A stretch of DNA of 64,000 bases from Papillibacter cinnamivorans DSM 12816 (GTDB lineage: Bacteria > Bacillota > Clostridia > Oscillospirales > Oscillospiraceae), in the NCBI RefSeq assembly GCF_900176335.1, contig NZ_FWXW01000005.1:226669-290668 (forward strand). The letters run 5' to 3'. Under the pieces are notes generated by a model. That model did not search any database. It was not told the DNA's origin and saw only the letters and a list, made by a program, of their open reading frames with translations. How positions within the stretch are numbered: the first letter of the stretch is position 1; each line of letters opens with the position of its first letter. The translations under genes and the position numbers were made by a program. This document shows positions 8,240 to 16,624 of the stretch, piece after piece.

Positions 8240-8674
8240 TTAGAACGGCAGCTCGCCGTCGTCGTCATCCAGCTCGGAGAACTCCGATCCAATCGGCCCG
8301 GACATAGGTTCCTGGGTGGGTGCGCCGTAGCCTGAATGTGCTTCGCCCCGTTCCCTTTTGGAATCGGCGAAGTACACGTTGTCGGCCACGACCTCGGCAC
8401 TCCTGCGGTTGTTCCCTTCCTTGTCCTTCCAGTCCCGGATCTGGAGACGGCCCACGACGGCCGCCATCTGGCCCTTGAAGAAATACTTGGAAACGAATTC
8501 CCCCGTATTCCGCCAGGCCACGATGTCGATAAAGTCGGTGGCCTTATCATCCTTATCCTTGGAATAGTCCCGGTCCACGGCGATGGTAAAGGACGCAACG
8601 GCCGTTCCCGTCGGGGTGTGCCGCAGCTCGGGGTCCCGGGTCAGACGACCCATGAGAATCACTCTGTTCAGCAT
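8240..8674 (-). CDS. ssb: Single-stranded DNA-binding protein
   Basis: The 144-residue protein has an N-terminal OB fold beginning MLNRVILMGRLTRDPELRHT, with FTIAVDR and FIDIVAWRNTGEFVSKYFFK. A flexible acidic tail ends in DDDGELPF, the tip that recruits replication and repair partners. It sits between rpsF and rpsR, with small gaps, in the order common to Firmicutes. It protects single-stranded DNA during replication and repair. Confidence 0.97.
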   Translation of the reverse strand: MLNRVILMGRLTRDPELRHTPTGTAVASFTIAVDRDYSKDKDDKATDFIDIVAWRNTGEFVSKYFFKGQMAAVVGRLQIRDWKDKEGNNRRSAEVVADNVYFADSKRERGEAHSGYGAPTQEPMSGPIGSEFSELDDDDGELPF

Positions 8675-8686
8675 CGGATCCCCCTC

Positions 8687-8983
8687 CTATTCATCCTTGC
8701 AGATTATGAGGGAGCGAAGGATGCCGTCCGTAATCTTGAAAATACGGTCCAGCTCCGCCGGAAACTCCGATCCGCTTTCAAAGGTCATGAGAACGTAATA
8801 GCCCTCCAGCAGATCGTTGATGGGGTAGGCCAGTCTGCGCTTCCCCCACTCGTCGATCTCCTTGAGCGTGCCGTGGGTTTCCACCAGGGTCTTGAATTTC
8901 TGCACGAGGGCGGGAATGCCCTCTTCTCCCTGGGCCGGATCGATGATATAAAGCACTTCGTAATTTGCGGATACTTTTGCCAT
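8687..8983 (-). CDS. rpsF: 30S ribosomal protein S6
   Basis: The 98-residue protein matches S6: NYEVLYIIDPAQGEE, an EIDEWGKRRLAYPINDLLEG core and YYVLMTFES. I set the start at the ATG ending at 8983 because GAAGGAGGTG lies just upstream; the longer open frame adds a stretch unlike S6. It is the first gene of the operon and follows a strong promoter. S6 pairs with S18, encoded two genes later. Confidence 0.96.
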   Translation of the reverse strand: MAKVSANYEVLYIIDPAQGEEGIPALVQKFKTLVETHGTLKEIDEWGKRRLAYPINDLLEGYYVLMTFESGSEFPAELDRIFKITDGILRSLIICKDE

Positions 8984-9079
8984 GTTTGCACCTCCTTCTG
9001 GACATATGGCCCCCGTCCAACCGGGGGCAAGGATTGAATCAGGCGGGAAAATGCCCGTCTGAAGCAGACTGACTAATAT

Positions 9080-9107
9080 ATTATACACGATGGGCGGGCC
9101 ATGTCAA
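9080..9107 (-). promoter_or_regulatory. Promoter of the rpsF-ssb-rpsR operon
   Basis: Read on the minus strand: TTGACA (9107-9102), a 16-bp spacer and TATAAT (9085-9080). The leader before rpsF contains a GCCCCCGGTTGG/GGGGGC hairpin at about 9009-9028, a possible site for ribosomal-protein feedback. Confidence 0.75.
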
Positions 9108-9140
9108 GGAAAACCGCCCCGCTTTGGCGAAATCCGCCGA

Positions 9141-10010
9141 TTACCGCTCCTCCGCCAGCTTTTTCATGTATTCCCTGAGCCAGGGGCCGGCTTCCGGATG
9201 CTCCAGTGCAAAATCCAGCGTCGCCTCCAGAAATCCCTTCAGGTTTCCCGTGTCGTATCTCCGGCCTTCGAAATCCACCGCCACCATGGGTTCCCGGTAA
9301 CAGAGCTCCCGAAGCCCGTCGGTGAGCTGGATCTCCCCGCCGTAGCCGGGAGAGACGGTTTCCAGTATATCGAAGATCGCCGGGGGCAGTACGTAACGGC
9401 CCAGGATGGCGTAGTAGGAAAAGACCTGGTCCGGGGTCGGCTTTTCGTTCATGTCCGTCACCCGGAAGATCCTCTCCTCCAGGGGGGATATCTTCAGGGA
9501 CGAGTACTTTCCGATCGCCTCGGGAGAAACCCGCTGGGTCCCCACGGCGCCGGCGCCGTACTTTTCCGCGGCGTCGATGAGCTGCCGGATCACAGGCTTG
9601 CGGGAGCGCATGATGTCGTCCCCCAGAAGCACCGCGAAGGGCTCGTTCCCTGTGAACCGCTTTGCCCGCCAGATGGCGTGTCCCAGCCCCCTGGTCTCCT
9701 TCTGACGGACAAAGAAGATGTTGGCCATATCCGCCGCCGCCCGGAGCTTCGGGATCTCCTCCTCCTTGCCGGCGGCCAGAAGCTTCTGCTCCAGTTCGGG
9801 GCAGTAGTCGAAGTAGTCCTCCACCGGGGATTTCCCGCGGTTGGTGATGATGAGTATGTCCTCAATGCCGGAAGCCACAGCCTCTTCTATGATGTACTGG
9901 AGTACCGGCTTGTCCACCAGGGGCAGCATTTCCTTGGGTATGGTCTTGGTGGCCGGCAGCATCCGGGTGCCGAGTCCCGCGGCGGGAATCACCGCCTTTT
10001 TCACTTTCAA
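9141..10010 (-). CDS. galU: UTP-glucose-1-phosphate uridylyltransferase
   Basis: This 289-residue enzyme makes UDP-glucose from UTP and glucose-1-phosphate, feeding glycolipid and polysaccharide synthesis. The nucleotidyltransferase start VIPAAGLGTRMLPATK is present, followed by EMLPLVDKPVLQYIIEEAV, LLGDDIM and GEIQLTDGL. I use a TTG start at 10010 because GGGAGG lies eight bases upstream and no ATG fits as well. A -10-like TACAAT lies at 10070-10065 on the minus strand. Its product could support the surface-sugar locus near 27-40 kb. Confidence 0.94.
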   Translation of the reverse strand: MKVKKAVIPAAGLGTRMLPATKTIPKEMLPLVDKPVLQYIIEEAVASGIEDILIITNRGKSPVEDYFDYCPELEQKLLAAGKEEEIPKLRAAADMANIFFVRQKETRGLGHAIWRAKRFTGNEPFAVLLGDDIMRSRKPVIRQLIDAAEKYGAGAVGTQRVSPEAIGKYSSLKISPLEERIFRVTDMNEKPTPDQVFSYYAILGRYVLPPAIFDILETVSPGYGGEIQLTDGLRELCYREPMVAVDFEGRRYDTGNLKGFLEATLDFALEHPEAGPWLREYMKKLAEER

Positions 10011-10120
10011 ACCTAATCCCTCCCATGCTCAGGAGGCGGAAGCAGCCGCCTCCCCGCAGGCTATATTGTATCATATGTGCCCATCCGATTCCAGCGGTTA
10101 TCCGATTCCGTGCGGCGTTT

Positions 10121-10636
10121 TCAGCCGGCTTCTCCGTCCTTTTTTGCGGTTATCATTTCACCCAAAAAGCGGATCTTCGGAATCCTGTAGAGAATCGGCA
10201 GCCCCAGCGCGTAGCAGGCGATGAGCTCTCCCACCGCCACCTGGAAGCCAATCATCGCAAAGGCGGGCCAGAAGTTGTCCGGGGCCGTCACATAGGCCAA
10301 AGTGGCACCCACCACGACGCCGTTGAGTACCACCGGAGGCAGCGGGGCAAGCCAGCGGCTGCGGATTTTCGAGGTGAGATAGCCCGCCGCCAGGGTCGCC
10401 AGCGAGCCGAATATGATGTCGATGGGGGTCGCTCCCCCAAGATAGTTGGAAAGAAGACAGCCCACGAAAAGCCCCCACATGGTCTGGGGAAAATAATAGG
10501 GCAACACGGTAAGGGCCTCGGAGATGCGGCACTGCAGGGGGCCGAAGGCTATGGGATACACCGCCATGGTGAGCACCACATAGGCCGCGCCTACAACGGC
10601 CGCCATCACCAGCTGTTTTGTCGTCATGTTTTTCAT
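10121..10636 (-). CDS. queT: QueT-family queuosine-precursor transporter
   Basis: This 171-residue membrane protein has about five hydrophobic segments and matches the QueT family, a small integral membrane protein thought to import queuosine precursors such as preQ1. Its start MKNMTTKQLVMAAVVGAAYV, then FGPLQCRISEALTVLPYY and a conserved G..LSNYLGG region fit. It is preceded by a promoter and a structured leader of about 66 nt. QueT genes are often controlled by preQ1 riboswitches, so regulation by precursor is plausible but not shown. Confidence 0.85.
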   Translation of the reverse strand: MKNMTTKQLVMAAVVGAAYVVLTMAVYPIAFGPLQCRISEALTVLPYYFPQTMWGLFVGCLLSNYLGGATPIDIIFGSLATLAAGYLTSKIRSRWLAPLPPVVLNGVVVGATLAYVTAPDNFWPAFAMIGFQVAVGELIACYALGLPILYRIPKIRFLGEMITAKKDGEAG

Positions 10637-10703
10637 CCAAATACCCCCCCTGCCAGGTTTCCGATACCGCTTTCCGTTTCTCCCCGGAATCGGTATCAGA
10701 CAG
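10637..10703 (-). promoter_or_regulatory. Structured leader of the queT-like gene, candidate riboswitch
   Basis: Between the promoter and the start codon the minus-strand RNA can form a hairpin GATACCG/CGGTATC with an inner TTCCG/CGGAA stem. An outer pairing CTGTC with GGCAG would put structure against the G-rich ribosome-binding site. Length and position suit a preQ1-type switch, but I could not match the sequence to a known preQ1 class. Confidence 0.35.
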
Positions 10704-10709
10704 TGCCTT

Positions 10710-10737
10710 ATTGTATCACAGCGGGGTAAAAATGCAA
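10710..10737 (-). promoter_or_regulatory. Promoter of the queT-like gene
   Basis: On the minus strand: TTGCAT (10737-10732), a 16-bp spacer and TACAAT (10715-10710). Confidence 0.6.
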
Positions 10738-10790
10738 CCTGTTTTTCCGATTTCCAGCGTATTTCCGCTTATTTCCCCCATTCTGGATCT

Positions 10791-10831
10791 AAAACCGGGC
10801 CTTGGCAAAATTTCGCCAAGGCCCGGTTTTT
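10791..10831 (-). terminator. Terminator of the sigma/anti-sigma operon
   Basis: AAAACCGGGCCTTGGC and GCCAAGGCCCGGTTTT form a 16-bp perfect stem shortly after the anti-sigma stop on the minus strand. Confidence 0.85.
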
Positions 10832-10849
10832 ACAGGTTCCATTTCCGGC

Positions 10850-11746
10850 TCAGTCCGCCCCGCTCGCTTCGGGATACAGGACGATAATGCCGTTTTCCGC
10901 CTCCGGCGAGGTGTTGGGCTCCTGGTCGTAGTATTCGTAGGCTACGCCCGCCTCGTCCAAATCGTCTTTTATCTTCCGGAGATCCTCCGCCGGCAGTATG
11001 ATATGGCTTTCGGTATCTGTAATCCGGACCGCGTCATAGCCCTCCAGCGCTGCGGGAACTTCTCCCCGGAGGACCAGAATGGCTGAAAAGAAATTGCTGT
11101 AAGGCAGCGCCGGCGCCGAGGGAATATTCTTGCCCATGTATGTCATACCCAGGCTGTTTTCTTCTATGGGCGATGACGTTTCGCTTGGTCCGGCCTGCTC
11201 ATCCGGAGCGGGAACCGCAGCTGTGAATGCCTTCTCCTCGGATGACGCCTGGCCGTTCTCCTCTTTTTCAGACCCGTACGCCGCTGCGTCCTGCGAATCC
11301 GTCACGGCAGGGGCCATGGCGCTTCTCAGGGTGTCCTCGCCGCCTCCCGCGTCCGTGTCGGCGCTTCCCGCAGCCGCGTCGGCACTTTCCGCGCCCGAAG
11401 TTCCCCGCAGGGCGGAAATATTGTTCACGATGCCGGGGCCCGCCAGAAACACGAGAGCCACCACCGCGGCCGCCGCAACGAAGGTCCCGTAGGCAAAGCG
11501 ATGGCGTTTATACCGGTTGGGCGCTTTCTCCGCCCGCACCCGGTCCATGATGCCGCCGGCGAGATCCGCGGGAGGCTCCGCCTCCAGCTCTCTCATCCCG
11601 CCGCGAATCGCCTCAAACTGGCTGAGAAGCTCCCTGCACTCCGGGCAATTCTCCAGATGCTCTCGTACATCCGCCGCCTCTTCCCGGGACAGCTCGCCGT
11701 CCAGATATGCGCTCAAACGCTCTTTGTCAAATTCACACCCGCTCAT
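10850..11746 (-). CDS. Zinc-finger anti-sigma factor, single-pass membrane protein
   Basis: The product (298 residues) starts with a zf-HC2 anti-sigma domain (SAYLDGELSREE, then HLENCPEC giving the H-x3-C-x2-C zinc site). One membrane segment near residue 95 (TFVAAAAVVALVFLAGPG) follows, then about 190 outside residues rich in Ala, Ser, Asp and Glu with a more ordered C-terminal part. It should hold the partner sigma factor at the membrane until an outside signal releases it. I chose the ATG at 11746 because GGAGGTG is seven bases upstream; a GTG at 11755 is the alternative. It overlaps the sigma gene by 14 bp, so the two are co-translated. Confidence 0.85.
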   Translation of the reverse strand: MSGCEFDKERLSAYLDGELSREEAADVREHLENCPECRELLSQFEAIRGGMRELEAEPPADLAGGIMDRVRAEKAPNRYKRHRFAYGTFVAAAAVVALVFLAGPGIVNNISALRGTSGAESADAAAGSADTDAGGGEDTLRSAMAPAVTDSQDAAAYGSEKEENGQASSEEKAFTAAVPAPDEQAGPSETSSPIEENSLGMTYMGKNIPSAPALPYSNFFSAILVLRGEVPAALEGYDAVRITDTESHIILPAEDLRKIKDDLDEAGVAYEYYDQEPNTSPEAENGIIVLYPEASGAD

Positions 11747-12365
11747 GCAGTTCACCTCCTTCCGCTTCCTTCGACGAAACGCGGGGGTGAAAGTTCCCCG
11801 TGCTCACAAGGAAGCCCCGAAGCTGAACCCTGGCCCTGGAAATACGGGACTTGACGGTTCCCTCCTCCAGCTTGAGAACTTCGGCTATCTCCGCATAGGT
11901 CATGGAATCCAGCTCCCGCATGACCAGAATCTGCCTGTGTTCGACCGAAAGAGAGTCCAAGCCCCTTTGGATTTCGTCCAGAATTTCCCGGCGCTCCAGC
12001 TCCGTCTCGGGACTGTATCGGAGGTCCGGATATTCCGTCTGATATTCCTCGTCCTCTTCGGAAACCGCGGTCATGGAGACGACCCTGCGCCGCTTCTCTT
12101 TCCGCAGAAAATCAATGCAGGCGTTGGAGGCCAGGCGGTAGAGCCAGGTCCCGAAACTGCACTCCATTTTAAACGCGGGCAGACCCCTCCAGGCGCTTAA
12201 AAAAGCCTCCTGGGCGAGTTCGCCGGCGTCTTCAGGATTGCCCGCCATACGCAGGGCAAGATTGTATATCCTCTTCTCATGAAGCTTAACCAGCTGTTCA
12301 AAGGCCTCCTGGCTTCCCTGCCTCGCCTCGAGTACCAGAAGCCGCTCGTCCTTCTCCTCCGTCAT
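11733..12365 (-). CDS. ECF-type RNA polymerase sigma factor (SigW-like)
   Basis: This 210-residue sigma-70-family protein has region 2 (FEQLVKLHEKRIYNLALRMA, then GELAQEAFLSAWRGLPAF and FGTWLYRLASNACIDFLRK) and region 4 with its helix-turn-helix (LSVEHRQILVMRELDSMTYA, EIAEVLKLEEGTVKSRISRA). The linker between them is unusually long and acidic. It resembles SigW-group extracytoplasmic factors, and the overlapping anti-sigma gene supports that. The C-terminal 25 residues after region 4 look unstructured. Target promoters cannot be told from this window. Confidence 0.9.
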   Translation of the reverse strand: MTEEKDERLLVLEARQGSQEAFEQLVKLHEKRIYNLALRMAGNPEDAGELAQEAFLSAWRGLPAFKMECSFGTWLYRLASNACIDFLRKEKRRRVVSMTAVSEEDEEYQTEYPDLRYSPETELERREILDEIQRGLDSLSVEHRQILVMRELDSMTYAEIAEVLKLEEGTVKSRISRARVQLRGFLVSTGNFHPRVSSKEAEGGELHERV

Positions 12366-12369
12366 TTCG

Positions 12370-13338
12370 TCACCTCAGTTCTCTCCGGATCCCCTCGGCT
12401 ATGCGATAGAGCTCCTCCATTCCCGTCATCTTCATAATCTCGGTTTTATAATACCCCGCATAGGGCACACCCTTCAGATACCAGGCAAAGTGCCGCCGGG
12501 CCTCCAGAATGGCGATCTTCTCTCCCTTGTCCCGCACCGCCAGTTCAATCTGGCGCACCGCCGTGTCGCAGCGCCGGGCCAGGGGCGGCAGGGCCGGTAT
12601 GGGAAGGCCGGCAAGGGCCGCTTCCGCCTGCTGAAAAATCCAGGGGTTTCCGAAAGACCCCCGGCCTATCATCACCATGTCCGCTCCGGTGCGCTTTAAA
12701 ATCCGGGGCGCGTCCTCGGGGGAAAACACGTCCCCGTTGGCGACGACCGGGATGGACAGTGCCTTTTTAACCTCGGCAATGCTGTCCCAGTCGGCCGAAC
12801 CCGAGTACATCTGAGAGCGGGTCCTGGCGTGGACGCATACAGCCGAGGCCCCCGCCTGTTCCAGCGTCCTTGCAAACTCCACCACGTTGACGCTGCCCTT
12901 GTCCCAGCCCCGCCGGGTTTTCACCGTCACGGGCAGGGAAACGGCCCGCATAACGGCTTCCACGATCCGGGCAGCCTTCTCGGGATCCTTCATCAGGGCG
13001 CTGCCGTCTCCGCCAGACACGATCTTGCCCACGGGGCAGCCCATGTTGATATCCAGCACGTCCGCGCCGGAATACTCCGCCGCCAGCGCCGCGCCTTCCG
13101 CCATGCAGACGGGGTCGCTGCCGAAAATCTGGACGGCGGCGGGGTGCTCCCCCTCTCCCAGCTTTAAGAGCTGCCGTGTCTTTTTATCCTGATAGCACAG
13201 CGCCTTGGCGCTGACCATTTCGGTGCAGGTGTATCCCGCGCCCAATTCCCGGCACACTGTGCGAAACGCCAGGTCGGTAACCCCGGCCATGGGCGCCAGC
13301 GCCAGAGGCGATTTAATTTCCACTTTGCCGATGCGCAC
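12370..13338 (-). CDS. dusB: tRNA dihydrouridine synthase DusB-like
   Basis: The flavoenzyme reduces uridines in the tRNA D-loop. Visible motifs are LAPMAGVTDLAFR at the start of the TIM barrel, DINMGCPVGKIVSGGDGSAL, the catalytic Cys region near CVHARTRSQMYSG, VVANGDVFSPEDA and MIGRGSFGNPW. Length is about 322 residues from a GTG at 13338, which puts the conserved core at the usual distance; a TTG at 13380 would add 14 residues but lacks a ribosome-binding site. It ends five bases before the sigma-factor gene begins, so all three genes are probably co-transcribed. Confidence 0.92.
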   Translation of the reverse strand: MRIGKVEIKSPLALAPMAGVTDLAFRTVCRELGAGYTCTEMVSAKALCYQDKKTRQLLKLGEGEHPAAVQIFGSDPVCMAEGAALAAEYSGADVLDINMGCPVGKIVSGGDGSALMKDPEKAARIVEAVMRAVSLPVTVKTRRGWDKGSVNVVEFARTLEQAGASAVCVHARTRSQMYSGSADWDSIAEVKKALSIPVVANGDVFSPEDAPRILKRTGADMVMIGRGSFGNPWIFQQAEAALAGLPIPALPPLARRCDTAVRQIELAVRDKGEKIAILEARRHFAWYLKGVPYAGYYKTEIMKMTGMEELYRIAEGIRRELR

Positions 13339-13657
13339 CAAGCCCAGCCCGTCCTTCCCGCCGTTTTCCCGATCCGGCAAACTGCAGAACCGGACGAGAC
13401 TATCTTACCACAAGCGGGGCTTTTCTGACAAGCCTTACCCTTCCCGGCAGTCCGCGGCGGGCCCTCCCCGCAGGAAAGGCCCGCCGAATATCGTCTTCTC
13501 GTACGGGTATGCGATGAACCAATGATAAAAATCGGCCTGTATTCCGCCCCTCGCCGTTATCCTCCTGGGCGGGCATAGAGCCCGCCGGCGTCGTCTGCCT
13601 TGCGGGACGAAAAACATCCTCGATTTTTATTTTTATCGTTCCCATCGCATATCCGTA

Positions 13658-13933
13658 TTACAACAGCGTGACCAGGAGCCATACCGCCGCGGTAACCGCC
13701 GCTCCCAGAGCGGCAAAGACAGGCGGGGGCAGGCTTCTCTTTCCGTTCCACCGTTTTCCCACGTTCTTTCGCACATAACCGTTGGCCACTTTGCACGCCT
13801 CCTCCATCACCTGCTGCGCGGTGACGCCCCCCTCCTCCGTGGCGCTGACGCGCAGAATGAAAATTGCCTGTTCGAACAGCTGCGGATCGGGGGACTCCAC
13901 GACAATAATCCGTTTTGCAACGCCCTTGACCAC
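13658..13933 (-). CDS. Conserved hypothetical protein with C-terminal membrane anchor
   Basis: The 91-residue protein begins MVKGVAKRIIVVESPDPQLF and ends in a hydrophobic segment (PPVFAALGAAVTAAVWLLVT), with the body predicted in the cytoplasm. The central VTAQQVMEEACKVANGYVR looks like an amphipathic helix. I recognise the pattern as one recurring in related clostridia but know of no assigned function. It lies downstream of spoIIE on the same strand, 95 bp away, so a sporulation link is possible. Upstream of dusB, 13381-13657 shows no further gene. Confidence 0.7.
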   Translation of the reverse strand: MVKGVAKRIIVVESPDPQLFEQAIFILRVSATEEGGVTAQQVMEEACKVANGYVRKNVGKRWNGKRSLPPPVFAALGAAVTAAVWLLVTLL

Positions 13934-14028
13934 ATTCCATCACTCCTTGCCCCAGATGATTCCAGTTTTCCCCCCGCCGGGGGCCAATATTCCAGGACAA
14001 GGGCAAAATGTGAAATTTTTCGCTTTTT

Positions 14029-16389
14029 TCAGCCGGCCGCTTTCCGGGGCCTGTTTTCCAGCCGAAGGGCCAGAACCGTCCTGTCGTCCTCGTTCGTACC
14101 GGAAGCCTGGGCCCGCTCCAGAAGGCACCGGGCCAGTTCCCCGGGATCTTCTCCCTCCCAGGAGGCAACGAGGCTCCGGACCCATTCGTCCTGGGCTCCG
14201 TCGGACAGGCCGTCGCTTGCCAGGATCACCCAGTCCCCCGCTCCCAGGCGCAGGCGGGTCACGTCGGGAGACGCTCCCGAGCCCAAAGCGCCTGCCGGCA
14301 TCGCGCTGCAGGTTATGCGGCTGACTCTGCCGCCTTTTCTCACATAGGTGGGAGCGGCCCCGAATTTATAAACCGAGGCATCCCCGCTGAAAAGCCCGAT
14401 CTTCATGAGGTCCACGGTGTTGCAGCTTGCCTCGTCCCCCCGGAGGGAAAGGGCGGAATTGAGGGTTTTAAGGGCGGGCTCCGGCTCGATTCCGGCCCGG
14501 AGAAACCGCTCCATGAGGCGCAGGGTCATGGCGCTCTCCCGCGCCGCGCCCTCTCCGCTTCCCATTCCGTCGGATAAAAGAAGGTACAGCGTCCCGTCGT
14601 CGTTTTTAAAGTGAGCGGCGCAGTCCCCGCTGATGGCCTCTCCGCGCTTTCTGGCCGACTCCACGGCTACCTCCGCCCTGAGGGGCTCGGCTTCCAGCAG
14701 TATCAGCCTCTGCCACAGCTCTCCCTTCTGCAGCCGGGGCGCCTCCAATGGCACACCCAGGGCCTCCTCCAGGTCCGCCGTGTTTTTGAGCAGCGGTTCC
14801 AGATCTTTTCCCTCTATCTCGGCGCGCAGCCGTCCCGTGGGCTCTAAAAACACCATGGCCCGTCCCTTGATCCCCATTCCCTTCAGTCGGAGCTGAAGAC
14901 TCTTTTCCGCCCTGGGCTCAAAGGACATGTCCCCGCCGATCTCCGCCGCGGTCTCGCTGAGGATTCCGGATAGATCGGCATACTGGAGGCAGACCGCTCT
15001 CCTGCTCTCCCGGAGCCGGTTGCCGAACTGACGGCGGTAAAGAAAAGCGGTGAGCTCCTCGTTTGCGGCCGCGAGAAACCGCGTGAAATAGAGGCAGCGG
15101 GAGGAAAAGTGCTTCGGGAAATCCTCCGGTGTCCCCCGTCTACGTTTGAGCATGGGACCCACCGCGTCGTTTAACGCGTTGAAGGTGGTCACATAATCCT
15201 TTTCCCAGCAAACGGAGGCCAGGGCGCACTTCCGGCAAATCCGGGAGGCGGTCCGGTCGAAAATCACAGCCGCGTCGTTGTCGTTGCTGCGGGGGGCAAA
15301 ACTCGTTCCGATGGCCTCGTAGAGCTCCCGGAAAGCGGCTGCGCTCTGCTCCAGGCGCCGGGCGGCAAGCTCCCGGGCTTTTGCGGCGGGGCGCTCGTCC
15401 GACGTCTCCGTCTGAAACAGCACGTCCCATTTCCGAAGCATTTCCTCCGGCAGCAGAAGGAAAATTCCCGCGGCGATCATGCTCTCATAAAGCAGGGGAA
15501 GACGCAGGCTTTCCTCCATGGCCCAGACCATGGTCAGAGCTCCCGCCAGCACAAAGGCTATGGAAGCGAAGGCCTTCCCCTGCCGGCTCACCACGCCGGT
15601 GATGAGGCCGGAAAAGGCGTAGGCCACGCTGTAAAAGGGGGTCCCGCCTCCCGCCAGGTCCATAGCCAGCCCCGCCGATATTCCCGTGGCGCTGCCCATG
15701 CCGATTCCTCCTCTGGCCGCCGCGACAAGGACCGCCAGGGTGGCCGCCAGCCGCCCCAAAGAGATCCCGGCGGGCAGGGTAACGGTGGCCAGGGCCACCA
15801 GGATTCCCATGATCAGTATCAGCATGCTCACCGTCTGCCGAAGTTCCCGGGATTCTTCCATCTCCAGGCTTCCGGGGGATATGGCAATCTTATAAAAATA
15901 CGCGCATCCCCCCGCCAGGAGGACTTCGGTTGCGAAAAATACCGTTTCCGGCGTAAAAAAGCCTCCGTCGGACAGATACACAAAGCCGGTGCATAACGTC
16001 ATGGCCCCGGCAATGAGAGGCATAAAAAAGGGCTTTTTATAGATACGGGTGTCGTAAAAGGAAAAGGCCACGGAGAAGATGAGCACCGAGGCCGCCACAT
16101 ATTTGAGGCCCCTCGTAAACCCCATGAACAGCAAGGAGCAGAAGGAAACTCCCAGGAGGGCGGACAGGCCGCTCAGCCCCGCCCCCGAGGCCGCCACAAA
16201 GGCCAGACCGAAGGGCGCGTGCCCTCCGAATATCTCCGCCCCGGCCAGGGTTCCCCCCAGAAAAAAGCGGATGAGACACTCCAGGGCCTTCATGAGGGCC
16301 GGTCTCTGGAGTACCACGGCCCCCTGTTCCAAAAAATGCCGGCGCATCTGCCCAGCCCGCTGCTTCACATAGCTCGTCCTCATTGACAT
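14029..16389 (-). CDS. spoIIE: Stage II sporulation protein E (PP2C phosphatase)
   Basis: SpoIIE dephosphorylates the anti-anti-sigma factor SpoIIAA and so switches on sigma-F in the forespore. The N-terminal third holds about ten membrane segments, a middle region oligomerises and binds the division machinery, and the C-terminus is a PP2C phosphatase with LLLSDGMGSGEGA and ILASDGLSDGAQDEW, which carry metal-binding aspartates. I place the start at the ATG ending at 16389 (786 residues, usual about 800-830), after GGGAATGGGG; a second ATG at 16383 is equally close. The longer upstream frame adds unrelated residues. This gene is strong evidence for an endospore former. Confidence 0.95.
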   Translation of the reverse strand: MSMRTSYVKQRAGQMRRHFLEQGAVVLQRPALMKALECLIRFFLGGTLAGAEIFGGHAPFGLAFVAASGAGLSGLSALLGVSFCSLLFMGFTRGLKYVAASVLIFSVAFSFYDTRIYKKPFFMPLIAGAMTLCTGFVYLSDGGFFTPETVFFATEVLLAGGCAYFYKIAISPGSLEMEESRELRQTVSMLILIMGILVALATVTLPAGISLGRLAATLAVLVAAARGGIGMGSATGISAGLAMDLAGGGTPFYSVAYAFSGLITGVVSRQGKAFASIAFVLAGALTMVWAMEESLRLPLLYESMIAAGIFLLLPEEMLRKWDVLFQTETSDERPAAKARELAARRLEQSAAAFRELYEAIGTSFAPRSNDNDAAVIFDRTASRICRKCALASVCWEKDYVTTFNALNDAVGPMLKRRRGTPEDFPKHFSSRCLYFTRFLAAANEELTAFLYRRQFGNRLRESRRAVCLQYADLSGILSETAAEIGGDMSFEPRAEKSLQLRLKGMGIKGRAMVFLEPTGRLRAEIEGKDLEPLLKNTADLEEALGVPLEAPRLQKGELWQRLILLEAEPLRAEVAVESARKRGEAISGDCAAHFKNDDGTLYLLLSDGMGSGEGAARESAMTLRLMERFLRAGIEPEPALKTLNSALSLRGDEASCNTVDLMKIGLFSGDASVYKFGAAPTYVRKGGRVSRITCSAMPAGALGSGASPDVTRLRLGAGDWVILASDGLSDGAQDEWVRSLVASWEGEDPGELARCLLERAQASGTNEDDRTVLALRLENRPRKAAG

Positions 16390-16624
16390 GTCAACCCCAT
16401 TCCCGTTCTGAATCGCATGTATTGCCGTCAAACGGCCGGTTTTGCTTTGTGTACCACCCATTATACAGATGTAATTGGTAAAATATGGTCGGGAAATGAA
16501 GGAGACATAAAAAAGTGCCGTAAGTTTTCTTTTCGATCTGATTCTTGCGTTTGAGGAGGCCCGGCGGTACAATGGGGAGTGCGGAACCATCTTCCCCCCG
16601 CGGAATAACACAGGGAAATTCAGA

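Noticed and set aside
13400..13645. An 81-codon minus-strand frame upstream of dusB
   Set aside because: It has no ribosome-binding site, recognisable motif or sensible composition.
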